Made by a program: the position numbers and the translations under genes. The notes under the pieces are model-generated. The model worked only from the letters and a program-made list of their open reading frames with translations. It ran no database searches and was not told where the DNA came from. Positions 41,995 through 56,827 of a stretch of 64,000 bases of DNA are shown one piece after another. Every line of letters begins with the position of its first letter. Position 1 is the first letter of the stretch. Location of the stretch: the NCBI RefSeq assembly GCF_900104805.1, contig NZ_LT629751.1, forward strand, positions 3,143,001-3,207,000, in the 5' to 3' direction. Origin of the DNA: Pseudomonas oryzae. Lineage in GTDB: Bacteria > Pseudomonadota > Gammaproteobacteria > Pseudomonadales > Pseudomonadaceae.

Positions 41995-42025
41995 AAGCAA
42001 AAGGCACGGCGGGGGCCGTGCCTTT
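41995..42025 (-). terminator. Terminator after gltBD
   Basis: A 10-bp stem, AAAGGCACGG (42000-42009) and CCGTGCCTTT (42016-42025), around a six-base loop. On the minus strand the stem is followed by TTTTGCTTTG. It lies 58 bp past the gltD stop and ends the gltB-gltD transcript. Confidence 0.8.
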
Positions 42026-42083
42026 CGTAGCTTGCTTGACCGGGGTCAGCCGCGGCGGGCGACCGCCGCGGTCAACTGCCGGA

Positions 42084-43553
<1,470 letters not shown>

Positions 43554-43612
43554 TCATCAGGGTAACCGGCCGGCCACCACCCTGGAAGGCGGGGCCGGCG
43601 GCTCGAGCGGCC

Positions 43613-48058
<4,446 letters not shown>

Positions 48059-48237
48059 AGACACTCTCACCGGCTAGCTTCTATTCGATTCGGGCGTTTT
48101 TTTCGCAACTTTTACCGCTTTCCTACCATTTTACTGGCGCTTGTTGCGATCACGGATGCGCCATTGTAGCGCGCGGGACATGACCGAAAAAGCAAAAATG
48201 GCGCTTTGGCGAAAATTTCATGTCGCATTTATAAAAG

Positions 48238-48275
48238 AAAACCGGCGATGCGCCTAGACGCATCGCCGGTTTTTT
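48238..48275. terminator. Terminator before gltB / after the SPOR protein gene
   Basis: A 15-bp perfect stem, AAAACCGGCGATGCG (48238-48252) and CGCATCGCCGGTTTT (48259-48273), around loop CCTAGA. On the minus strand the stem ends in a T-rich tail (CTTTTAT). It lies 18 bp beyond the stop of the SPOR/AAA gene and upstream of gltB. Confidence 0.85.
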
Positions 48276-48292
48276 CACCACCCTCAGCGAGT

Positions 48293-49879
48293 CTAGCGAC
48301 CGGCCTGGCGGATTTCCTGCTGGATGCTGGCGAAGGTGCGCGGCCAGGGCTTGCCAGCCTGCAGACGGCTTGGCAGAGCGCTCACCGCGGACTTGGCCGC
48401 TTCCGGGCTGGCGAAGCGCCCGTAGGTCACCACATACAGCGACTTGCCCTGGTGCAGCTTGCGGAAGTAGTGATACTCCCCGCCGCCCTCGCGCACCATG
48501 GTCTGTGCCGCGCTCTCCGAGTTGGTACCGAACAGCTGCAGGGTGTACTGGCCGACCGGCTGGGTCATGTACCAGCTGGCAGCGCCGACTGCCGGAGAAC
48601 TGGCCACCGGAGCGGCTGCCGGAACGGGGGCAGGCTTGACCTCGGGAGCAGCCGCCAGCGGTGCAGGCGTCGGCGCCGGGGTCGCGACCGGAGCTGGAGC
48701 TGACTGCACGGGGGCGGACTCGGCGACGGCAGGTGCCGGAGCAGGCGCCGGAGGCACCGCCGACACGCCTGCGCTCGCCGCAACGGGCGCGCCGGCCGGT
48801 ACCGCCGGCACCGGGACCGGCATGGCCGCATGGGAAGCATCCAGCTCCTCGACCTCGGCCTGGCCGGCAGCACGCGCCAGCGGCTCGCGCGGTACCGGCT
48901 GCCCCTGACCGGCGAGCGGCAAGGGTACGGGCTTGCCATCACCCTCGAACTCGATGGCCGGCGCGCCGGCCGCACCACTCGACTGGGCCGCCAGATTCAG
49001 GGCTTCGCCACCGGACGGCGCCAGCTCGGGCTCCTTGCCCTTCATCAGCACTGCGAGGGCCACGCCCGCCACTACCACGGCGAGGGCGAGCAGGTGTTTC
49101 TTCGGCAGGCTCATGCCGCCGCTCTCGTGGATCACCGGCTGGTACTCGGCCAGCATGGCCTCGACCATGGACTCGCGCGCTGCCTTGTTGATGGCGCCGG
49201 GCCAGCCGCCGGACTCGGCATGAATCTCCTGCACCTGCTGCTCCTCGAGCAGCTCGAGCCCCTGCCCGGCACCCTCCAGGCGCTGCGCCAGGTAGGCACG
49301 CGTATCCGCCAGATCGTAGGGCTGCAGCTGCTGGACATGGCAAGCGTCGGCCTTGCCCATCGCCTCCAGGCGCGCCAGCAGTTCCGGCTCAGCGAACAGG
49401 AACACATGAGCGCGCCCATCGCTGTCACCGGCGGCCAGGGCTGCCAGGCAGTCCAGCGCCTCGTCCGCCAGATTCTCGGCATCGTCCACCAGCAGATAGA
49501 CCTCCTGGCCGACCTGGTTCAGACGGGCGATCTGGCCGAGCAGGCTGTCCACATCCTGCGCACTCCCGCCCAGCCCCTGGCTGAAATAGCGCAGCAGCAT
49601 GCCGCTGCTGCCGGCCTGGCGCGCCGAAACCGGTACGCAGACCACGCTCTGCTTGTTGCTGCTGGCGACCAGCGCCTGGCGCAGCAGGGTCTTGCCACTA
49701 CCCAGCGGGCCGGTCACCACCTGTATCAGCGCGCTGTAGCGGGCCAACTGGTGCAGCTGGGCCAGTACGCTCTTGCGCTTGGCGGGGAAGAACTTGAAAC
49801 CCGGCACCCGTGGGGTGAACGGGTCGTGCTTGAACTGGTAGTGCTCAACGAATGCCTCATCGGCCTGAAGGCTGGTCAT
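48293..49879 (-). CDS. AAA ATPase-SPOR membrane protein (DamX-like)
   Basis: A 528-aa protein with an N-terminal ExeA-like AAA domain (1-250; Walker A GPLGSGKTLLRQAL, Walker B VYLLVDDAENLADEAL), then one membrane segment (HLLALAVVVAGVALAVLM), then about 170 residues of Pro/Ala/Val low-complexity linker and a C-terminal SPOR domain (YTLQLFGTNSESAAQTM through LYVVTYGRF). The SPOR domain should bind denuded peptidoglycan at the septum in the periplasm, while the ATPase stays inside. The ATG at 49879 (MTSLQADEAF) has GAGG upstream. Eight bases after aroB. DamX-like cell division role is inferred. Confidence 0.85.
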   Translation of the reverse strand: MTSLQADEAFVEHYQFKHDPFTPRVPGFKFFPAKRKSVLAQLHQLARYSALIQVVTGPLGSGKTLLRQALVASSNKQSVVCVPVSARQAGSSGMLLRYFSQGLGGSAQDVDSLLGQIARLNQVGQEVYLLVDDAENLADEALDCLAALAAGDSDGRAHVFLFAEPELLARLEAMGKADACHVQQLQPYDLADTRAYLAQRLEGAGQGLELLEEQQVQEIHAESGGWPGAINKAARESMVEAMLAEYQPVIHESGGMSLPKKHLLALAVVVAGVALAVLMKGKEPELAPSGGEALNLAAQSSGAAGAPAIEFEGDGKPVPLPLAGQGQPVPREPLARAAGQAEVEELDASHAAMPVPVPAVPAGAPVAASAGVSAVPPAPAPAPAVAESAPVQSAPAPVATPAPTPAPLAAAPEVKPAPVPAAAPVASSPAVGAASWYMTQPVGQYTLQLFGTNSESAAQTMVREGGGEYHYFRKLHQGKSLYVVTYGRFASPEAAKSAVSALPSRLQAGKPWPRTFASIQQEIRQAGR

Positions 49880-49886
49880 GAATGCC

Positions 49887-50993
49887 TCATTCACTTCCGA
49901 TTTGACGGACCAGTGCCGCGTAGTCCGTACGCAGCGTTGCTTCGAGAATGTCGCGCGGATAGTCGGCGGTCACCACTGCTTCGCCCAGTTGGCGCAACAG
50001 CACCAGACGCAGCTGACCATCCAGCACCTTCTTGTCGACCGCCATATGGCGAAGGAATTCCTCAGGCCCCATCTCCTGTGGTGGCACCACCGGCAGGCCG
50101 GCACGCTGCAGCAGCCGAATGCCGCGATTGCGCGCCCGCTCATCGATCCAGCCCAGGCGATGCGACATTTCCAGCGCCATCAGCGTGCCTGCGGCGACCG
50201 CCTCGCCATGCAGCCAGACGCCGTAGCCCATCTCGGTTTCGATGGCGTGACCGAAGGTGTGGCCGAGGTTGAGAGTCGCCCGCACGCCGGTTTCACGCTC
50301 GTCGGCGTTGACCACCCGCGCCTTGGCCGCGCAGGAGCGCTCGACCGCCTCGCTGATCGCTTCGGCATCCAGCGCGCGCAGTGCCTCGATGTGTTGCTCC
50401 AGCCAGCAGAGGAACGGCTCGTCGCAGATCAGCCCGTACTTGATCACCTCGGCCAACCCCGCGGACAGCTCGCGAGCCGGCAGGGTGGCGAGGGTCGTCG
50501 TGTCGATCACCACGGCCTTGGGCTGGTAGAACGCCCCGATCATGTTCTTGCCCAGCGGATGGTTGATCCCGGTCTTGCCGCCGACCGAAGAGTCGACCTG
50601 CGACAGCAGGGTAGTCGGCACCTGGATGAAGTCCACGCCGCGCTGGTAGCAGGCGGCGGCGAAGCCGGCCATATCGCCGATCACCCCGCCACCCAGCGCG
50701 ATCACGGTGGTGCGCCGGTCATGGCGGGCCGCCAGCAGGCCGTCGAAGATCAACTGCAGGGTTTCCCAATTCTTGAAGGCTTCGCCGTCGGGCAGGATGA
50801 TCGGCGTGACGCCATAGCCTGCCAGGGTGTCGCACAGCCGCTGCAGGTAAAGCGGTGCGACCGTCTGGTTGGTGACGATCGCCACTTGGCGGCCGGCAAT
50901 GTAGGGCGAGAAACAGTCGCGCCGACCGAGCAGGTCAGCGCCGATGAAGATGGGATAGCTGCGTTCGCCGAGATCGACGTGAAGAGTCCGCAT
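49887..50993 (-). CDS. aroB: 3-dehydroquinate synthase AroB
   Basis: A 368-aa enzyme of the shikimate pathway that cyclises DAHP to 3-dehydroquinate with NAD+ and a metal ion. It has [21 protein letters not shown], the NAD-binding glycine loop, and [20 protein letters not shown] for substrate binding; metal ligands are expected at GLAEVIKYG (Glu), [11 protein letters not shown] (His) and [10 protein letters not shown] (His). ATG 50993. It is downstream of aroK by 126 bp of non-coding sequence and is followed by the SPOR protein. Confidence 0.97.
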   Translation of the reverse strand: MRTLHVDLGERSYPIFIGADLLGRRDCFSPYIAGRQVAIVTNQTVAPLYLQRLCDTLAGYGVTPIILPDGEAFKNWETLQLIFDGLLAARHDRRTTVIALGGGVIGDMAGFAAACYQRGVDFIQVPTTLLSQVDSSVGGKTGINHPLGKNMIGAFYQPKAVVIDTTTLATLPARELSAGLAEVIKYGLICDEPFLCWLEQHIEALRALDAEAISEAVERSCAAKARVVNADERETGVRATLNLGHTFGHAIETEMGYGVWLHGEAVAAGTLMALEMSHRLGWIDERARNRGIRLLQRAGLPVVPPQEMGPEEFLRHMAVDKKVLDGQLRLVLLRQLGEAVVTADYPRDILEATLRTDYAALVRQIGSE

Positions 50994-51119
50994 GTGGCCC
51001 CCTATGAGAAAAGGGCCTTAGGATAGCGCAGTTCACGACCCTTTCAGAGCGGCCGTCATGTCCTGCCAGCGATCACGTGCGGACGGTGGCGATCCTGGGC
51101 ACGCCCCGTAGAGCCTGCC

Positions 51120-51638
51120 TCATCGCGGGGGCAATTGCTCCAGGCGGGCAAGAACCTCCTGTACCACCAGACGCGGCGGCCGCTGATCGGTCTCGATGAT
51201 CACATCGGCGATCTCCCGGTACAGCGGATCACGCACCGCCAGCAGGTCACGCAGCACCTGCCCCGGATTGGCGGTACGCAGCAGCGGCCGGTTGCGATCG
51301 CGCGCTGTGCGCTCCAGCTGCTGCTCGACCGAGGTGTGCAGGTAAACCACCCGCCCACCCGCGCGCAATGCCTCGCGGTTGGCCTCACGCAGCACCGCCC
51401 CACCGCCGGTGGCCAGCACCAGGCCATCCTCATGGCACAGATCGGCAATCACCGCCTGCTCACGGTCGCGGAACCCCTGCTCGCCCTCGACGTCGAAGAT
51501 CCACGGGATGTCCGCACCGGTTCGCACCTCGATTTCCTTGTCGGAATCCTTGAAGGGCAGATGCAGCTCTTTGGCCAGAAGACGCCCGATGGTGCTCTTG
51601 CCAGCACCCATCGGGCCCACGAGTATCAGATTACGCAC
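51120..51638 (-). CDS. aroK: Shikimate kinase AroK
   Basis: A 172-aa P-loop kinase that phosphorylates shikimate at O-3. Walker [10 protein letters not shown] is at 9-17, DSDKEIE and the shikimate-binding GFRDREQ follow, and [13 protein letters not shown] is the shikimate/nucleotide loop. I chose GTG 51638 ([10 protein letters not shown]), which gives the usual length of 172 aa; a TTG at 51641 directly follows the pilQ TGA. It is the downstream partner of pilQ with almost no gap. Confidence 0.95.
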   Translation of the reverse strand: MRNLILVGPMGAGKSTIGRLLAKELHLPFKDSDKEIEVRTGADIPWIFDVEGEQGFRDREQAVIADLCHEDGLVLATGGGAVLREANREALRAGGRVVYLHTSVEQQLERTARDRNRPLLRTANPGQVLRDLLAVRDPLYREIADVIIETDQRPPRLVVQEVLARLEQLPPR

Positions 51639-51641
51639 CAA

Positions 51642-53801
51642 TCAACGGCTCACGGAAATCGCTTGGGTGTCCATGATACGCGGAGTGAGGAAGATCAGCA
51701 GCTCGGATTTCGAGTCGCTGACGATATCGCGGCGGAACAGGCGGCCCAGGAACGGCAGATCGCCGAGGAAGGGTACCTTCTCCACCGACTTGCTCTGCGC
51801 GTTGCTATAGACACCACCGATGACTATGGTTTCGCCGTCGGCAACCAGCACCTTGGCATTGACCTCGTTCTTGTTGATCGGCGGCACGCCGTCCACGGCA
51901 TTAGCGAAATCCGGCTCATCCTTGTTGACCTTCACCTCAAGGATCACGCGGTTGTCCGGGGTGATCTGCGGCGTCACCTCCAACGCCAGCGCGGCCTCCT
52001 TGAACTGCACCTCGGTACCAGAGTCGCTCACCGTCGAATATGGCACCTCAGACCCCTTGAGGATCTTCGCAGTCTCCTTGTCAGAAGTAACCACCTTCGG
52101 CTGGGAGACCACCTCACCGTTGCCGGTACTTTCCATCGCGGAGAGCTGCAGATCGAGGATCACGTTATCGGTGATAAAACCAATACCCAAGCCGGAAGTA
52201 CTGCCGACTGCCCCCAGATCGACATACGGTGTGGGGGAATCGTCATCGTTCGTCGGCAAGGTACAGTTGCCCGCAAACGGACCACAACTGAAGCCGTCCT
52301 CGTCCTCGATACCGACGTTGCCATTCTTGCCATAGGCGACCCACTTGCTGTCATGGGTCATGGCGCCCCCCCAACGCACACCAAGGCTCTTGTCATAACC
52401 GACGCTGGCCTCGACGATACGCGCCTCGATCATCACCTGACGTACCGGAATATCCAGCTGGGTGACGATACGACGTAGCTCCTCCAGGCGGTCTTCAGTC
52501 AGGTTGGCGATCAGGCTGTTGGTGCGATCATCAAAAATCACCGAACCGCGCATGTCCTTGGATTCAGAACCCTCAGAGTATTCCTTGTAGAGGCCGGCAA
52601 TATCCGAAGCCTTGGCGTAATTCAGCTGCATCACCTCGCGGCGCAATGGCGCCAGCTCGGCGATCTGCTTCTGTGCCTCTAGCTCCTGCCGCTCACGGGC
52701 GGCGATCTCGTCCGCAGGAGCCACCAGCAGGACGTTGCCGATCTTGCGCTTGTCCAGCCCCTTGGTCTTCAGGACCAGATCCAGTGCCTGATCCCACGGC
52801 ACGTTCTGCAGACGCAGGGTGATGTTGCCCTGCACGGTGTCACTGGCCACCAGGTTGAGATCGGTGAAATCGGCAATCAGCTGCAGCACCGAACGCACGT
52901 CGATATCCTGGAAATTCAGCGACAGCTTCTCGCCCGTGTAAGCGAAACGCTCCGCCTTGCGCCTCTCCACGTCGGACTGGGAAAGCGGCTTGACACTGAT
53001 GGTCAGGCGATTGTCGGTCTGGTAAGCCAGATAGTCGTAATTACCGCTCGGCTCGATGACAATGCTGGCTCGATCGCCGCTGGCCGAGGCAGTGACGAAC
53101 TGCACCGGGGTGGCGAAGTCCTTGACATCAAGACGTGCACGCAATTGCTCGGGCAACTGCGTCTTGGAGAAGTCGAGGCGAATCTTGCCTCCGCCCTCTT
53201 GGATGTCCGGACTGATTCCCGGTTCGGACAGTTCGATAACCACGTTGCCTTCGCCCTGACTGCCCCGCTGGAAATCGATATTGCGGACCGCCTTGCCCGC
53301 TGGCATATAAGGCTTAGGCGCCTGTACAACCGGCTGCACCGGTGCAGCAGAGACGGCTGCGGCAGCAGTGCCACTGGCCGATGCCCCACCACCCACCACG
53401 ACAAACAGGCTGTTACCCTCGACGCGCGTGCTGTAAGGCTGCAACTGATTAAGATTGATGATCAGACGAGTCCGATCTTCCGCTTCGACGACGGTCAGGC
53501 TCCGTGCGTTGCCAACCCCCAGTTCGCGATTGCGCGCCCCAAGCTTGCTGCGCACCCCGGGCAAATCCAGGGCAATCCGCGCCGGCTGCTCGATGGTGTA
53601 GCCCCGCGGCGCAGTCACCGGCTCGTCGAAGGAAAGCTTCAGCTCGACCCGATCCCCGGGCAGGGCAGCCACATCCACCCCCTGCAGGTCGGCAGCCAGC
53701 GCTGCCGGAGAAAGCAGCACTGCCAGCAGCGACAGGCTGAAACGCGAAATGGAACTGTTCATTGTCTGAATCCGTTTTGCAGACCAAATAGGATTATTCA
53801 T
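51642..53801 (-). CDS. pilQ: Type IV pilus secretin PilQ
   Basis: A 719-aa outer-membrane secretin that forms the pore for type IV pili. It has a signal peptide (SISRFSLSLLAVLLSPAALA), AMIN domains binding peptidoglycan (RIALDLPGVRSKLGARN and RLDFSKTQLPEQL), N0/N1 domains (KLSLNFQDIDVRSVLQLIAD) and the secretin domain with VPFLGDLPFLGRLFRR near the end. The ATG at 53801 has GAGGG at good spacing; a start at 53762 (MNSSIS) matches the PAO1 protein and is equally possible. It is the last of pilM-N-O-P-Q and lies directly before aroK. Confidence 0.95.
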   Translation of the reverse strand: MNNPIWSAKRIQTMNSSISRFSLSLLAVLLSPAALAADLQGVDVAALPGDRVELKLSFDEPVTAPRGYTIEQPARIALDLPGVRSKLGARNRELGVGNARSLTVVEAEDRTRLIINLNQLQPYSTRVEGNSLFVVVGGGASASGTAAAAVSAAPVQPVVQAPKPYMPAGKAVRNIDFQRGSQGEGNVVIELSEPGISPDIQEGGGKIRLDFSKTQLPEQLRARLDVKDFATPVQFVTASASGDRASIVIEPSGNYDYLAYQTDNRLTISVKPLSQSDVERRKAERFAYTGEKLSLNFQDIDVRSVLQLIADFTDLNLVASDTVQGNITLRLQNVPWDQALDLVLKTKGLDKRKIGNVLLVAPADEIAARERQELEAQKQIAELAPLRREVMQLNYAKASDIAGLYKEYSEGSESKDMRGSVIFDDRTNSLIANLTEDRLEELRRIVTQLDIPVRQVMIEARIVEASVGYDKSLGVRWGGAMTHDSKWVAYGKNGNVGIEDEDGFSCGPFAGNCTLPTNDDDSPTPYVDLGAVGSTSGLGIGFITDNVILDLQLSAMESTGNGEVVSQPKVVTSDKETAKILKGSEVPYSTVSDSGTEVQFKEAALALEVTPQITPDNRVILEVKVNKDEPDFANAVDGVPPINKNEVNAKVLVADGETIVIGGVYSNAQSKSVEKVPFLGDLPFLGRLFRRDIVSDSKSELLIFLTPRIMDTQAISVSR

Positions 53802-53812
53802 GAGCCCGACCC

Positions 53813-54340
53813 TCAGCTGCTTTCCTTGAGGGTCAGGGTGCGCGGGCGCTCCAGCCAGCCCCCTTCACCATCCGGAACTATCTCGACAACCTCAATGCGG
53901 TCATCATTGATCGCCACGATGCGCCCGTAGTTACGCCCGAGGTAGTCGCCTACCTTGACCCGATGCACCCCGCCCGCCCCGCTGACCAGGGCGAACCGCC
54001 CAGCGTCATTGGCCAGCAGTCCGACCATTTCGAACAACTCGATGTTGAAGCCCTCGAGAAACTGCTTGGGCCTCGCCTCGTCCGGCTTGATTTCCGCAGA
54101 GCCCTTCTGCCTCTGGCGCAGCTCGATCTTGACTGGCGGCTGGAACGGGCTGCGCAATCCGGAGGCGCTGTAGGTGAAAGCCTCATACGGCGGAAAAGTG
54201 GGAACCGGCTCGATCTGTCCCTTCGGGCGAGCACGCACCTCATCCATGTAGGCCTGCAAGTCACTGAACCCCGCCGTGGAATCACAGGCGGTCAACCCCA
54301 GCAGCAACAGGCTGCCGATGATCAGACGGGCGCTCTTCAT
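53813..54340 (-). CDS. pilP: Type IV pilus lipoprotein PilP
   Basis: A 175-aa inner-membrane lipoprotein. The lipobox LLLLGLTAC puts the lipid Cys at 19. A disordered N-terminal region follows, with ASGLRSPFQPPV, and a C-terminal beta domain has FELVGLLAND-like sequence (FEMVGLLANDAGRFALV) and VHRVKVGDYLGRNYGRI, the part that meets PilQ. The start overlaps the pilO stop by ATGA. Links the PilN-PilO dimer to the secretin. Confidence 0.95.
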   Translation of the reverse strand: MKSARLIIGSLLLLGLTACDSTAGFSDLQAYMDEVRARPKGQIEPVPTFPPYEAFTYSASGLRSPFQPPVKIELRQRQKGSAEIKPDEARPKQFLEGFNIELFEMVGLLANDAGRFALVSGAGGVHRVKVGDYLGRNYGRIVAINDDRIEVVEIVPDGEGGWLERPRTLTLKESS

Positions 54341-54957
54341 TTCTGCAGCCCCTTGTCGTTGTAACGGTAGGTCTTCGCCACGATGCTCATCTTCAACTTG
54401 GAGCCACCATCGGCCACCGGCTTGATTTCGAAATCGTGCAGGGTGACGATCCGCGGCAGGCTGGCCACGCCGCTGACGAAGCTGGCCAGATCGTGATAGC
54501 CACCCACCACACGGATCTGGATCGGCAGCTCGATGTAGAACTGCTGGGTGACTTCGGGCATCAGCTTGATTTCCTCGAACTCGAGGCCGCTGCCCAGCCC
54601 GGTGCGCGTGATATCCTCCAGCAGCCCCGGAACCTCGGTATCGCTCGGCAGCTGGCGCAGCAAGGCACCGAACGACTGCTCCATCTCAGCCATCTGCTGG
54701 CGATATTTCTCCAGATTGGCCGCCTCGAACGCCTTGGTAGCAAACTGCTGCTTGAGGCTTTCCTCCTGACTCCGCTGCTGCTCCAACTGGCCCTGGAGAT
54801 CCTTGAGGTGGAAGTTGTATCCGAGCGCCAGGACCGCAATCAGCAGGAGGATGGCGGCGACGACCTTGACCGGCGCCGGCCAGGAACCCAGGTTGTTGGC
54901 ATCCAACTCACTGAAGTTGACCTTGCGCAGACTTTCCAGAGATTGAGCCAGACTCAT
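54337..54957 (-). CDS. pilO: Type IV pilus inner membrane protein PilO
   Basis: A 206-aa bitopic protein with one membrane segment (VKVVAAILLLIAVLALGYNF, about 30-49), a periplasmic coiled coil rich in Gln/Glu, and a C-terminal ferredoxin-like domain (FYIELPIQIRVVGGYHDLAS). It dimerises with PilN and binds PilP in the alignment complex. ATG 54957 overlaps the pilN stop by four bases. Confidence 0.95.
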   Translation of the reverse strand: MSLAQSLESLRKVNFSELDANNLGSWPAPVKVVAAILLLIAVLALGYNFHLKDLQGQLEQQRSQEESLKQQFATKAFEAANLEKYRQQMAEMEQSFGALLRQLPSDTEVPGLLEDITRTGLGSGLEFEEIKLMPEVTQQFYIELPIQIRVVGGYHDLASFVSGVASLPRIVTLHDFEIKPVADGGSKLKMSIVAKTYRYNDKGLQK

Positions 54958-55579
54958 TTCTTGGCTCCTTGGCTATTGGCTTGTTTACCTTTCCCCGCCG
55001 GCGCCGGCGCTGCAACTTGAGCCACGCTCTCCTCTCCCGGCTTGGTTTGCTGGACGGTCAGCTGGAATATGTTGGCCTGATCCACCGCACCCGCGGTCAC
55101 CGCCTTCACCTCGGTGAGGTTCGGCGCCTGCAGCCACTCGGAGGCATCCAGATTGCGCATCAGCGCGGAAACCCGGTTGTTCGACTCCGCAGCGCCTTTG
55201 ACGGCGATGTTCTTGCCGGTCATCTTCAGCTCGGTGAAATGCACCCCGTCCGGCAAGGTACGTACCAACTGGTCGAACACTCGGGCGATGATCGGGCGAT
55301 TGCCCTGCAGATCCTGGATGATCTTCATCCGCTCGAGGAGCTGCTGGCGACGCTGCTTGAGTTCCTTGATTTCCTTGATACGTGCATCCAGCACCGCGAT
55401 TTCCTTGCGCACGAAGTCGTTGCGCGCATTCTGCTGCTCGATCATGGCATTCAGGTATTGATCGCCAGCGAACACCAGGGCCGCAGCCCCGACCAGTACA
55501 GCACCGAGAGACACCAGGAAGCGCTGCTTGCGCTCCTCGCGGCGCTGCTCGCGCCAGGGAAGAAGGTTGATTCTGGCCA

Positions 55580-55580
<1 letters not shown>
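54954..55580 (-). CDS. pilN: Type IV pilus inner membrane protein PilN
   Basis: A 208-aa protein that begins MARINLLPWREQRREERKQR, the conserved cytoplasmic motif INLLPWR that binds the PilM groove. It then has one membrane segment (FLVSLGAVLVGAAALVFAGD), a coiled coil (EIAVLDARIKEIKELKQRRQ) and a ferredoxin-like domain. The start overlaps the pilM stop by one base and the stop overlaps pilO by ATGA. Confidence 0.96.
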
Positions 55581-56671
<1,091 letters not shown>

Positions 56672-56750
56672 TTACGGACGGTTGATGTATTTCAGCATTA
56701 ATCCCCCCACTTGACATCAGCTCAAATGGCTATCTCGAGGGAAAAACACC

Positions 56751-56756
56751 TATAAT
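56751..56756 (+). promoter_or_regulatory. Candidate ponA -10 element
   Basis: A perfect TATAAT is present 72 bp before the ponA start, followed by GTGAACA. The best -35 at 16-18 bp spacing is a weak TGGCTA (56727-56732). A TTGACA at 56711 is too far away (34 bp). The placement fits a sigma-70 promoter for ponA, but it is only a reading. Confidence 0.4.
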
Positions 56757-56827
56757 GTGAACAGCTTTTGCCTTTTCCCCGCGCCACCCGTTTTACTCAC
56801 CCATCCTCCGGACAAGCAAGACTTCCG

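Noticed and set aside
56711-56716. TTGACA as the -35 of the ponA promoter
   Set aside because: It lies 34 bp from the TATAAT at 56751, too far for one sigma-70 promoter.
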